The translations under genes were made by a program, and so were the position numbers. A stretch of 64,000 nucleotides of DNA from Serpentinicella sp031432315 (GTDB lineage Bacteria; Bacillota; Clostridia; Peptostreptococcales; Natronincolaceae), in the NCBI RefSeq assembly GCF_031432315.1, contig NZ_JAVKGO010000007.1:62001-126000 (forward strand). Direction: 5' to 3'. The notes below the pieces were generated by a model. The model was not told the DNA's origin and searched no databases. It was given only the letters and a program-made list of their open reading frames with translations. Shown here piece after piece: positions 18,150 to 27,328 of this stretch (position 1 is its first letter; every line of letters starts with the position of its first letter).

Positions 18150-18351
18150 CCTTTAAATTGGTCCAGAGAGGCCAGGAAGGAAGTGAAGAGCATGAATAAG
18201 ATGACTCCAATTTTTTGCTATGCACAAAACAACACAAAAACAGAATTTGGATACGGGCAAAGTGTTTTTAATAGACTTTACCCTTATTTTTTAGTTCTAA
18301 ATATGAAGACAGTAAAAGGATGAATGAACGCATCTTTTTATTGTCTTTTTT
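18150..18351 (+). promoter_or_regulatory. PyrR-dependent attenuator of the pyr operon
   Basis: GGTCCAGAGAGGCC at 18160-18173 matches the PyrR-binding loop known from Bacillus pyr leaders. It is enclosed by CCTT (18150-18153) and AAGG (18177-18180) as the anti-antiterminator stem. A long terminator follows: 18306-18322 pairs with 18331-18347, with some G-U pairs, then a T run to 18351. UMP-bound PyrR should stabilise the first hairpin and favour termination. PyrR itself is not encoded in this window. Confidence 0.88.
18192..18323 (+). CDS. possible 43-residue leader ORF within the pyr attenuator
   Basis: An ATG at 18192 opens a 43-codon frame whose TGA at 18321-18323 falls in the 5' arm of the attenuator terminator. 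A purine-rich GGAAGGAAGTGAAG precedes it as a possible ribosome binding site. The predicted peptide begins MNKMTPIFCYAQ, has several Tyr and Phe, and matches nothing I know. It may be chance, but its end inside the terminator is the geometry expected of a translated leader. Confidence 0.3.
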   Translation: MNKMTPIFCYAQNNTKTEFGYGQSVFNRLYPYFLVLNMKTVKG

Positions 18352-18384
18352 ATTTACAAGTATATCAATGAAGGAGGTACATTC

Positions 18385-19686
18385 ATGAGAATATTAATTA
18401 AAAATGGAAGAATCATAGATCCGAGCAGTAAAACCGATGAAGTAAAAGATATTTTAGTAGAAAATGGGATAATTAAGCAGGTTCAAAAAGGAATTACAGC
18501 AGCAGTTGATGAGGAAATTGATGCTACAGACCATTGGGTTGTTCCTGGACTAATTGATGTACATGTACATTTAAGAGAACCGGGATTTGAGTATAAAGAA
18601 ACAATTCAAACTGGTAGTTATAGCGCAGCGAAGGGTGGATTTACAACTATTTGTTGTATGCCGAATACAAATCCGCCAGTGGACAATGCAATGATCGTAA
18701 ATCAAATAAATAACAAAGCGGAAAAAGAAGCAGTAGTTCATGTGTTGCCGGTTGGTGCAATTACAGAGGGGCAAAAAGGAGAAAAATTAGTAGATGTTGA
18801 AGCGATGGTAAAGGCAGGGATTTGTGCCTTAAGTGAAGATGGAAAAACCGTCATGAATACCGCTTTAATGAAAGAGGCATTAAGACAAGCATCTAAATAT
18901 AATATCCCTGTATTGTCCCACTGTGAGGACCACTATCTCGTAGAAAATGGTGGTGCAATGAACCAGGGGGAAAGATCTAAAGAACTAAATATAAAAGGAA
19001 TATCTGCAGACTCAGAAGAAGTAATTGTTTCTAGGGATATTATATTAGCTCAGGAAAGTAATACAAAACTAAATATATGTCATATCAGTACAAAGGGAAG
19101 CACCCAGCTTGTTAGAGAAGCAAAAGCAAGGGGGGAAAAAGTATGGGCAGAGGTTGCACCACATCATTTCACACTATCTGATGAAATTGTAGCGTCAGAT
19201 AATACAAATACAAAAATGAATCCACCATTAAGAACAAAGGAAGATGTAGATCACATCATTAAGGGTTTAAAGGATGGTACGATTGACATTATTGCCACAG
19301 ATCATGCCCCCCATAGTGCAGAAGATAAAGACGCACCTTATGAAAAAGCGCCCTTTGGAATTGTTGGCTTAGAAACATCTTTAGCCCTAGGCATTACAGA
19401 GCTTGTAAATAAGAAAGTATTAACGCCAATAGAACTGATAGCGAAAATGACAATAAATCCAGCAAAAATGATAGGGATTAATAAAGGCACATTAAGCGTA
19501 GGAGAGATGGCAGATATAACAGTGGTTGACCCTACATTGGCATATGAAATAGAAGTAAATGATTTTGTTTCTAAAAGTAAGAATTCTCCGTTCCAGGGTA
19601 AAAAAGTACAAGGTAAAGCCAGACATACCTTAGTAAATGGAGACTTTGTATTAAAAGATTATAAGCTTATAAAGGGGGATATTTAA
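18385..19686 (+). CDS. pyrC: dihydroorotase (PyrC)
   Basis: The 433-residue protein is a class I dihydroorotase that cyclises carbamoyl-aspartate to dihydroorotate. The amidohydrolase motif HVHLREP places metal ligands at His60 and His62. The remaining expected ligands are visible as Asp152 (SEDGKT), His179 (LSHCED), His233 (CHIST) and Asp306 (TDHAPH). It is the first gene after the PyrR attenuator; GGAGGT precedes ATG 18385. The next gene starts immediately after its stop. The partner aspartate carbamoyltransferase (pyrB) is not in this window. Confidence 0.97.
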   Translation: MRILIKNGRIIDPSSKTDEVKDILVENGIIKQVQKGITAAVDEEIDATDHWVVPGLIDVHVHLREPGFEYKETIQTGSYSAAKGGFTTICCMPNTNPPVDNAMIVNQINNKAEKEAVVHVLPVGAITEGQKGEKLVDVEAMVKAGICALSEDGKTVMNTALMKEALRQASKYNIPVLSHCEDHYLVENGGAMNQGERSKELNIKGISADSEEVIVSRDIILAQESNTKLNICHISTKGSTQLVREAKARGEKVWAEVAPHHFTLSDEIVASDNTNTKMNPPLRTKEDVDHIIKGLKDGTIDIIATDHAPHSAEDKDAPYEKAPFGIVGLETSLALGITELVNKKVLTPIELIAKMTINPAKMIGINKGTLSVGEMADITVVDPTLAYEIEVNDFVSKSKNSPFQGKKVQGKARHTLVNGDFVLKDYKLIKGDI

Positions 19687-20601
19687 GTGATAGATCGTTT
19701 AGTAAAGCAAATACAAGAAAAAAATAACCCGACAGTAGTAGGGTTAGATCCAAGGTTAAATTTTGTTCCTACTTTTATTAAAGAAGAAGCTTTTAATAAG
19801 TATGGGAAAACGCCAAAAGGAGCTGCTCAAGCTTTCTATGAATTTAATAAAGGAATTATCGATGCTGTATGCGACCTTGTCCCTGCTGTCAAGCCACAAG
19901 TAGCAATGTATGAACAGTTCGGTGCAGCAGGTGTTCAAGCATATATAGATACAATCCGGTATGCGAAAGAAAAAGAACTAGTGATCATTGGTGACATAAA
20001 AAGAAGCGATATTGCTTCTACAGCGGAAGCTTATTCCAATGGACACATCGGTGAAGTTAGTATAGAAGAAAAGCAACACATGGTGTTTGACCAAGATTCA
20101 ATTACTTTAAACCCTTATTTAGGTTATGATTCTATTGAACCTTATATGGAAAATTGCAAAAAATTCGATAGAGGAATGTTTATATTAGTTAAAACATCCA
20201 ACCCAAATAGCGGAGAGATTCAGGATATAGATTTAGGTGGACAAAAACTATATGAGAAAATAGGATCTTTAGTAAATAAGTGGGGGGAAGCGTTGATCGG
20301 AGATTGTGGTTATAGTTCAATTGGTGCGGTAGTAGGGGCTACCCATCCAGAACAAGCTGAAGTATTAAGAAAAATCATGCCAAATAACTATTTCCTTGTT
20401 CCTGGCTATGGTGCTCAAGGAGGAACGGCACAAGATTTGAAGGCATGTTTTAATAAAGATGGCTTAGGGGCAATAGTTAACTCATCTAGAGGAATTATCG
20501 CAGCTTATAAAAAGGATGAAAAGTATGCTGAGCAAAACTTTGCTGATGCTGCCCGAGACGCAGTAATAGAAATGCAAAAGGACTTATTAGGTGTTTTATA
20601 A
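19687..20601 (+). CDS. pyrF: orotidine 5'-phosphate decarboxylase (PyrF), type 2
   Basis: The 304-residue protein is the longer type 2 OMP decarboxylase that makes UMP. It has VGLDPRL near the N terminus, the catalytic Asp-x-Lys region IGDIKRSDIA (Lys105), and PGYGAQGGT in the C-terminal half. Translation begins with GTG 19687 directly after the pyrC stop, with AAAGGGGG just upstream inside pyrC, so the two are coupled. Confidence 0.97.
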   Translation: MIDRLVKQIQEKNNPTVVGLDPRLNFVPTFIKEEAFNKYGKTPKGAAQAFYEFNKGIIDAVCDLVPAVKPQVAMYEQFGAAGVQAYIDTIRYAKEKELVIIGDIKRSDIASTAEAYSNGHIGEVSIEEKQHMVFDQDSITLNPYLGYDSIEPYMENCKKFDRGMFILVKTSNPNSGEIQDIDLGGQKLYEKIGSLVNKWGEALIGDCGYSSIGAVVGATHPEQAEVLRKIMPNNYFLVPGYGAQGGTAQDLKACFNKDGLGAIVNSSRGIIAAYKKDEKYAEQNFADAARDAVIEMQKDLLGVL

Positions 20602-20630
20602 AATAAAATGGATAAGTAGGGGTGAAAGTA

Positions 20631-21686
20631 ATGAAAGCAGCATTAATATTAGAAGATGGCACTAGATTTTTAGGTGAAAGCTTTGGTTATTATGAAGAAA
20701 TAGTTGGGGAAGTTGTGTTTAATACAAGTATGACTGGCTACCAAGAAGTATTTACTGACCCATCATACTACGGACAAATTGTAAATATGACATACCCAAT
20801 GATCGGGAATTATGGGATTAATACAGAAGAAATGGAATCTACAAAACCACAACTGAATGCACTTATTGTAAGAGAAGCTGCAAAAAATCCAAGCAATTGG
20901 AGATGTGAAATGAACATAGAAGGCTACTTAAAACTTAATAAAGTGGTAGGTCTAGAAGGGATAGATACTCGGGCATTAACAAAACTGATTCGAAATGCAG
21001 GAACGATGAAAGGCATTATCACGACAGATGTTGAAATGTCTCAAGAAGTCCTTGAGAAAAAACTGAGTACGTTTAATAACAAGCCCGGGGTTATGGATGT
21101 TTCAACTAATAAAACTGTGGAAATTGAAGGTGAAGGGCCTCATGTAGCAATTATAGATTTAGGATTAAATAAAAATTTATTAAAGTCTTTTACAAAGGAA
21201 AACTGTAGAGTAACAATTTTTTCAGCAGATACTACCGCAGAGGATATATTAAATGTAAATCCAGATGGTATCTTTTTATCAAATGGACCTGGAAATCCAA
21301 AGGATATACCAGAAGTCTTAGAAAATATCAAAAGGTTAATCGGGGTTAAACCGATGATGGGTGTTTGTTTAGGATATCAGTTGCTAGCACTAGCTTTAGG
21401 TGGGAATACATTGAAAATGAAGTACGGCCATCGTGGAGGAAATCATCCAGTGAAAGATTTAAGTACGAATAAAGTATATATTACTTCTCAAAACCATGGA
21501 TACGTTGTAGAAGAAAGTAGCCTTCCAGAAGAGGTGAAAGTAAGCCATAGGAATATGAATGATGGTACAATGGAAGGTTTAGTCTATGAAAAACAACAGA
21601 TTTTAGGTGTTCAATTTCGTCCAGAGTTAAGTTCAGGATCACATAGTACCGCCTATATTTTAGATAAATTTATAGATAAACTGTAG
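20631..21686 (+). CDS. carA: carbamoyl-phosphate synthase small subunit (CarA) with altered glutaminase triad
   Basis: The 351-residue protein has the normal CarA layout: an N-terminal domain (TRFLGESFG, NTSMTGYQEV) and a class I glutamine amidotransferase domain with SNGPGNP and nucleophile Cys246 (GVCLGYQ). The C-terminal motif, normally His-Pro-Glu, reads FRPEL here: Arg330 (CGT at 21618-21620) replaces the catalytic His while Glu332 remains. The usual PGPHDT segment reads SGSHST. Loss of the equivalent His in other CarA enzymes abolishes glutamine use, so this enzyme may depend on free ammonia. ATG 20631 is preferred to GTG 20622 because AGGGGTGA is well spaced before it. Confidence 0.95.
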   Translation: MKAALILEDGTRFLGESFGYYEEIVGEVVFNTSMTGYQEVFTDPSYYGQIVNMTYPMIGNYGINTEEMESTKPQLNALIVREAAKNPSNWRCEMNIEGYLKLNKVVGLEGIDTRALTKLIRNAGTMKGIITTDVEMSQEVLEKKLSTFNNKPGVMDVSTNKTVEIEGEGPHVAIIDLGLNKNLLKSFTKENCRVTIFSADTTAEDILNVNPDGIFLSNGPGNPKDIPEVLENIKRLIGVKPMMGVCLGYQLLALALGGNTLKMKYGHRGGNHPVKDLSTNKVYITSQNHGYVVEESSLPEEVKVSHRNMNDGTMEGLVYEKQQILGVQFRPELSSGSHSTAYILDKFIDKL

Positions 21687-21714
21687 AAATAGCACAAAGA
21701 GGGGAGAAAGATAT

Positions 21715-24700
21715 ATGCCAAAGGATCATCGAATAAAAAAAGTACTTGTTATAGGATCAGGACCAATTATAATAGGCCAAGCTGCAGAATTTGACTACGC
21801 AGGAACGCAAGCTTGTCAGTCCTTTAAGGAAGAAGGCGTTGAAGTTGTACTCATTAATAGTAATCCAGCTACAATAATGACTGATCGGGAAATTGCAGAT
21901 AAGATATATATAGAACCTCTAACTTTAGAATTCGTAGAAAAAGTAATTGCAAAAGAAAGACCAGACAGCATAATTGCAGGTATGGGTGGTCAAACAGGAT
22001 TAAACCTAGTTGTTGACCTTGAAGATAAAGGTATACTAGAACAGTACAATGTAAGCGTAATAGGTACGTCAGTAAATGGCATAAAACAAGGTGAAGATCG
22101 AGATTTATTTAAGCAAATGATGGGACAAATCAATCAGCCGGTGATTGAAAGTGCAATCGTTACAAATTTGGAAGCAGGTATTGATTTTGCGGAAAAAATA
22201 GGATATCCCTTAGTTGTTCGTCCAGCCTATACCCTTGGGGGATCAGGCGGGGGTATCGTTGATAACGAAGAGGCATTAAAGGAAATTTTAACCCAAGGAC
22301 TACAATTAAGTAGAGTTGGGCAGGTCATTTTAGAAAGAAGTATAAAGGGCTGGAAAGAAATCGAGTATGAAGTAATTAGAGATAGTCATGGAAATTGTAT
22401 CACAGTATGTAATATGGAGAATGTAGACCCTGTAGGGGTGCATACTGGGGATAGTATTGTAGTTGCGCCAGTACAAACCATATCTGATAGAGAGAACCAA
22501 CTTCTAAGAACAGCAGCTATTGATATCATCAATGCAATAGAAATAGAGGGGGGCTGTAATGTTCAGTTTGCTTTAAACCCTGAAAGTTATGAGTATGTAA
22601 TCATTGAAATAAACCCCCGCTTAAGTCGTTCTTCGGCACTTGCCTCGAAAGCAACAGGGTACCCTATTGCACGAGTTGCGGCTAAAATTGCACTAGGGTA
22701 TACATTAGATGAAATTAAAAATGCAGTTACCGGGAAAACTTTTGCATGTTTTGAGCCAACAATTGACTATATTGTAGCAAAAATACCAAAATGGCCCTTT
22801 GACAAATTCCGTGAAGCAAATCGGTCTTTAGGAACAAAAATGATGGCCACTGGAGAAGTGATGTCCATTGGAAATAACTTTGAGTCTGCTCTATTAAAAG
22901 GGATTCGTTCTTTGGAAATTGGACAGTACTCTATGCAATTGGAATCTTCCAGAAAACTATCCCTTGAAGAATTAAAAAGAAAAGTACAAGTACCAGATGA
23001 TGAAAGAATATTCCACGTAGCTGAGTTGCTGCGAAGGAATTATAGAACGGATAAAGTGAACCAGATTACTGGAATAGACATGTTCTTTTTAGAAAAAATT
23101 AAAAATATTGTATTACATGAAGAACAACTCAAAGAAGCAAGTGTAGAAAAGCTGACGCCTGAATGGCTTAGAGAATTAAAAATTAGAGGTTTCTCAGATA
23201 AAGGAATTGCAGATTTTATAAATTGCAGTCCAGAAAAAATTTATGAGAAAAGACAACAACTAAACATAAAAGCAGTGTATAAAATGGTAGATACTTGTGC
23301 CGGTGAATTTGATGCGATATCCCCATATTATTATTCAACCTATGACCAGATAGATGAAGTAGAAGTGAGTGAAAAGAAAAAAGTAATGGTATTAGGGTCA
23401 GGTCCAATCAGAATCGGACAAGGGATTGAATTTGATTATTGTTCTGTACACTGTGTACTAGCGCTAAAACAGGTAGGAATAGAAACAATTATTGTAAACA
23501 ATAATCCGGAAACCGTAAGTACAGATTTTAATATTTCGGACAAATTATATTTTGAGCCATTAACTGAAGAAGATGTACTAAATATACTTGAAAAAGAGAG
23601 ACCAGACGGGGTAATTCTGCAGTTTGGTGGACAAACAGCAATAAAATTAGCTAAATTTCTAAGACAGATGAATATTCCAATACTTGGAACAAAACCAGAA
23701 CAAATAGATGCTGCGGAAGATAGAGAAAAATTTGATGAGATTATGGAAGCACTGAATATACCACGTCCAAAAGGTAAGGCGGTATGGTCAGTAGAAGAAG
23801 GAATGAAAGAAGCGGATAAACTAGGGTATCCGGTTTTAGTAAGACCATCCTATGTTTTAGGTGGACAGGGAATGGAAATCACTTATGAAGAAAAAGAATT
23901 ACACAGATATTTAAAAGATGCATTTAATAGAGATAAGCATAATCCAGTATTAATTGATCGCTATTTATTAGGAAAAGAGATCGAGGTAGATGCAATATGT
24001 GATGGAGAAGATGTTTTTATACCGGGAATTATGGAACATTTAGAAAGAGCAGGAGTACACTCGGGTGACAGTATTTCCATATATCCAAGCAAACAGATTT
24101 CATCTAAAGTAAAAACAAAAATTTTAGACTATACACAAAAGATTGCAGTGGCCCTAAAAGTAAGTGGTATGATTAATATACAATTTATTGAGTTTGAAGA
24201 TGAACTTTATGTTATAGAGGTGAATCCACGATCTTCTCGAACAGTACCATTTATTAGTAAAGTAACAGGGGTACCGATGATTTTATTAGCAACTAAGGTA
24301 ATGTTAGGAGAGAAGCTTAAAAATATTGGATATGGAACAGGGATATTTAAAGAACCTGAACTTATATCAGTAAAAGTTCCAGTTTTCTCTACGCAAAAAC
24401 TTCCAAAAGTAGAGGTTAGCTTAGGACCAGAAATGCGTTCTACAGGAGAAGTGCTTGGAGTTGCTAAAACATTAGAAGAAGCAATGTATAAAGGCTTTTT
24501 AGCAGCTGATATGGATATACCGAAAAAGAACGGAAACATATTAGTAACACTAAAAGACTTCGATAAAAAAGGCTTTTTACCAATAGCAAAACAGATGATA
24601 GATAATGGCTATAATTTAATGGCTACCATGGGAACTGCAGCGTTCTTAGAACAAAATGATATTCCTGTAACGAAAGTCAAAAAAATAAGCGAAGGAGTAC

Positions 24701-24924
24701 CAAATATTCTAGATGTTATTAGAAGTGGCATGATCGATCTTGTAATTAATACCCCAACAAAAGGGAGAGATGAGAAAAAGGATGGATTTAGAATAAGAAG
24801 AGCAGCTATTGAATCCTCTGTTAATGTTTTGACTTCGTTAGATACAGTACAAGCAATGATGGATATTGTTGAATCTAAAGTAATAGACTACAATTTAGAT
24901 GTAATTGACTTGGGGGTGAAGTAA
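21715..24924 (+). CDS. carB: carbamoyl-phosphate synthase large subunit (CarB)
   Basis: The 1069-residue protein is a complete CarB. It contains two homologous ATP-grasp halves (about 1-400 and 550-935), each starting with a GSGPI motif (VIGSGPIIIGQAAEFDYAG and VLGSGPIRIGQGIEFDYC), an oligomerisation region between them and a C-terminal MGS-like regulatory domain (about 936-1069). It makes carbamoyl phosphate from bicarbonate, two ATP and ammonia delivered from CarA. AGGGGAGAA precedes ATG 21715, and its stop overlaps the pyrK start by one base. No break or missing segment is seen. Confidence 0.98.
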   Translation: MPKDHRIKKVLVIGSGPIIIGQAAEFDYAGTQACQSFKEEGVEVVLINSNPATIMTDREIADKIYIEPLTLEFVEKVIAKERPDSIIAGMGGQTGLNLVVDLEDKGILEQYNVSVIGTSVNGIKQGEDRDLFKQMMGQINQPVIESAIVTNLEAGIDFAEKIGYPLVVRPAYTLGGSGGGIVDNEEALKEILTQGLQLSRVGQVILERSIKGWKEIEYEVIRDSHGNCITVCNMENVDPVGVHTGDSIVVAPVQTISDRENQLLRTAAIDIINAIEIEGGCNVQFALNPESYEYVIIEINPRLSRSSALASKATGYPIARVAAKIALGYTLDEIKNAVTGKTFACFEPTIDYIVAKIPKWPFDKFREANRSLGTKMMATGEVMSIGNNFESALLKGIRSLEIGQYSMQLESSRKLSLEELKRKVQVPDDERIFHVAELLRRNYRTDKVNQITGIDMFFLEKIKNIVLHEEQLKEASVEKLTPEWLRELKIRGFSDKGIADFINCSPEKIYEKRQQLNIKAVYKMVDTCAGEFDAISPYYYSTYDQIDEVEVSEKKKVMVLGSGPIRIGQGIEFDYCSVHCVLALKQVGIETIIVNNNPETVSTDFNISDKLYFEPLTEEDVLNILEKERPDGVILQFGGQTAIKLAKFLRQMNIPILGTKPEQIDAAEDREKFDEIMEALNIPRPKGKAVWSVEEGMKEADKLGYPVLVRPSYVLGGQGMEITYEEKELHRYLKDAFNRDKHNPVLIDRYLLGKEIEVDAICDGEDVFIPGIMEHLERAGVHSGDSISIYPSKQISSKVKTKILDYTQKIAVALKVSGMINIQFIEFEDELYVIEVNPRSSRTVPFISKVTGVPMILLATKVMLGEKLKNIGYGTGIFKEPELISVKVPVFSTQKLPKVEVSLGPEMRSTGEVLGVAKTLEEAMYKGFLAADMDIPKKNGNILVTLKDFDKKGFLPIAKQMIDNGYNLMATMGTAAFLEQNDIPVTKVKKISEGVPNILDVIRSGMIDLVINTPTKGRDEKKDGFRIRRAAIESSVNVLTSLDTVQAMMDIVESKVIDYNLDVIDLGVK

Positions 24925-25694
24925 TGAATAGATGGAAAAATGTAAAGATATTAAGCAACAAAGAGATTGTTCCAGGAATGTATGAATTAGATATTCTAGC
25001 ACCAAAAATGGCACAAATATCTGAACCTGGCCAGTTTATGAATTTATACTGTAAATCAGAATCACGACTTTTACCCCGTCCAATTAGTATATGTGAAATT
25101 AATAAAGAAGCCGAAACCCTAAAATTAATATATGCTGTTGTAGGAAAAGGAACAGAAGAAATTTCGCAGATGAGAGAAGGGGAAACCATTAAGGTTATGG
25201 GACCTTTTGGTAATGGCTTTAAAGTAGGAAAAGAACAAGATCATATTATCATCGGTGGCGGCGTAGGAACGCCACCTCTATTAGAGCTTGTTAAGCATTT
25301 AAAAGGTAAAAAACGTGTATACCTAGGGTTTAGAACAAATCCTATACTTGTAGAAGCCTTTGAAAAACATGGCGCAGAGGTACACGTAGCAACAGAAGAT
25401 GGTAGTTTTGGCACAAAAGGTAATGTAATGGATATATTAACAAAAACTGAGCCACAAGGGGACATTGTATACAGCTGTGGTCCAAAACCAATGCTTAAAG
25501 CGGTATATAACTGGGCTAAGGAGAAGAATATACCTTCTCAGTTATCCTTTGAAGAAAGAATGGCCTGTGGTATAGGTGCATGTTTAGTTTGTACTTGTAA
25601 GATACAAAGAGAACAAGAGGTTGATTGGGAAAATCGCCGTGTGTGTAAAGACGGACCTGTATTTAATGGAGATGAGGTGATCTGGGATGACTAG
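24924..25694 (+). CDS. pyrK: dihydroorotate dehydrogenase B electron transfer subunit (PyrK)
   Basis: The 256-residue flavin and iron-sulfur subunit passes electrons from PyrD to NAD. The FAD-binding signature RPISICEI is at about 52-59, the NAD-binding GGGVGTPP at about 111-118, and the 2Fe-2S ligands Cys215, Cys220, Cys223 and Cys241 follow the family spacing. TAATG overlap with carB and an eight-base overlap with pyrD indicate tight coupling. Its presence shows that the dehydrogenase is the NAD-linked 1B type. Confidence 0.97.
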   Translation: MNRWKNVKILSNKEIVPGMYELDILAPKMAQISEPGQFMNLYCKSESRLLPRPISICEINKEAETLKLIYAVVGKGTEEISQMREGETIKVMGPFGNGFKVGKEQDHIIIGGGVGTPPLLELVKHLKGKKRVYLGFRTNPILVEAFEKHGAEVHVATEDGSFGTKGNVMDILTKTEPQGDIVYSCGPKPMLKAVYNWAKEKNIPSQLSFEERMACGIGACLVCTCKIQREQEVDWENRRVCKDGPVFNGDEVIWDD

Positions 25695-26604
25695 TTTAAA
25701 TACCAAAATAAATATTGCCGGTGTAGAAATGAAAAATCCAGTTATGACGGCTTCAGGAACTTTTGGATCTGGTAAAGAGTATAGTGAGTTTGTAGATTTA
25801 AATCAATTAGGTGCAGTGGTAGTAAAAGGGGTGGCTAATGTACCCTGGAAGGGAAATGCAAGTCCAAGAACTGCTGAAACATATGGTGGCATGTTAAATA
25901 GTGTTGGACTACAGAATCCTGGTGTAGATGTATTTATAAAAGAAGACATTCCTTTTCTTAGAAAATTTGATACAAAGATCATCGTAAACATCGCGGGACG
26001 AAGCGTGGAGGATTACTGTGAAGTTGTAGAAACCTTAGGAGATGCAGATATAGATATGATTGAACTTAATATATCTTGTCCTAATGTAAAGGAAGGTTGT
26101 GTATCCTTCGGTACGAATGCAAAAACCGTTGAACAAGTAACGAAAGAGGTAAAAAAATATGCAAAACAGCCTTTGATTGTAAAATTGAGTCCGAATGTTG
26201 CAGATATTGCCGAGATTGCTAGGGGTGCAGAAGCTGGTGGGGCGGATGCGATATCCTTAATAAATACTTTATTAGGGATGGTAATTGATATTCATAAGCG
26301 ACAACCCGTATTAGCAAATATTATGGGAGGATTTTCAGGACCTGCTATAAAGCCCGTTGCAGTTCGCATGGTGTATCAAGTAGCTCAAGCAGTTTCTGTA
26401 CCTATAATCGGTATGGGAGGTATCGCTACTGGGGAAGATGCGATTGAATTTATGTTAGCTGGGGCAACTGGAGTTGCAGTTGGTACTGCAAACTTCTATA
26501 ACCCTCGGGCTACAATGGATGTAAAAGAAGGTATTGAAGCATATATGAAGAAGTACAATGTTAAGGATATTAATCATATTGTTGGAGAATTATCATATAT
26601 ATAA
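25687..26604 (+). CDS. pyrD: dihydroorotate dehydrogenase B catalytic subunit (PyrD)
   Basis: The 305-residue FMN protein oxidises dihydroorotate to orotate together with PyrK. TASGTFG is near the N terminus. NISCPNVKEG contains the type 1 catalytic Cys (Cys131), and GMGGIATGEDA is the C-terminal phosphate-binding loop. GAGGTGA before ATG 25687 lies inside the end of pyrK. A short 42-base gap separates it from pyrE. Confidence 0.97.
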   Translation: MTSLNTKINIAGVEMKNPVMTASGTFGSGKEYSEFVDLNQLGAVVVKGVANVPWKGNASPRTAETYGGMLNSVGLQNPGVDVFIKEDIPFLRKFDTKIIVNIAGRSVEDYCEVVETLGDADIDMIELNISCPNVKEGCVSFGTNAKTVEQVTKEVKKYAKQPLIVKLSPNVADIAEIARGAEAGGADAISLINTLLGMVIDIHKRQPVLANIMGGFSGPAIKPVAVRMVYQVAQAVSVPIIGMGGIATGEDAIEFMLAGATGVAVGTANFYNPRATMDVKEGIEAYMKKYNVKDINHIVGELSYI

Positions 26605-26646
26605 TTTGTTGAAAGACTAAATTAAAATGATGGGGAGCGGATTTGA

Positions 26647-27228
26647 ATGTTAACAAAAGAAAGAGTTATTGAAATACTAGAGAAAGCCGATGTACTATTA
26701 AAAGGACACTTTTTACTAACCTCAGGGAGACATAGTAACCAGTATATGCAATGTGCACAATTACTACAGTACCCGGAATATGCAGAGGAAATATCAAAAG
26801 GGCTTGCAGATAACTTTAGAGAGGATAATATTGACGTAGTGATCGGACCTGCAATGGGTGGAATTATTATATCTTATGAAATAGCAAGACAGTTAAAAGT
26901 AAAAAACTTATTTGCAGAAAGAGAAAATGGGAAAATGGTGCTTAGAAGAGGATTCTCTATACCTAAAGGAGCTCGAGTGCTGATAGCAGAAGACGTTATT
27001 ACTACAGGAGGTTCAGTTAGAGAAGTTATGGATATTGTAAAAGAGCAAGGTGCTGAAGTAGCGGGAGTTGCGGTTCTAGTAGATCGAAGTAATGGAACAA
27101 TTGATTTTGGTACAAAACTTGCAGCAGCTTTAACAACAGAAGTGATATCTTATGACCCAGCAGAATGTCCGATTTGTAAAGAAGGTAAATTACCTGCAAT
27201 AAAGCCAGGAAGCAGAAAAACTATATAA
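26647..27228 (+). CDS. pyrE: orotate phosphoribosyltransferase (PyrE)
   Basis: The 193-residue enzyme joins orotate and PRPP to give OMP. The PRPP-binding motif VLIAEDVITTGGS lies at about 111-123 and FLLTSGRHSNQY at about 22-33 is the orotate side. A CPICK pair near the C terminus could bind metal but is also seen in related short PyrE proteins. It is the last gene of the pyr operon. No clear stem-loop was found in the 100 bases downstream. Confidence 0.96.
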   Translation: MLTKERVIEILEKADVLLKGHFLLTSGRHSNQYMQCAQLLQYPEYAEEISKGLADNFREDNIDVVIGPAMGGIIISYEIARQLKVKNLFAERENGKMVLRRGFSIPKGARVLIAEDVITTGGSVREVMDIVKEQGAEVAGVAVLVDRSNGTIDFGTKLAAALTTEVISYDPAECPICKEGKLPAIKPGSRKTI

Positions 27229-27328
27229 AAATATAATGATATAAAGTATACATTTCAATTTACAGTAGTCCCTATGATCAGGAGAATTGTATAAACCTAT
27301 TAGCAAAAGGTTTAATTGGGGGAGTTAT

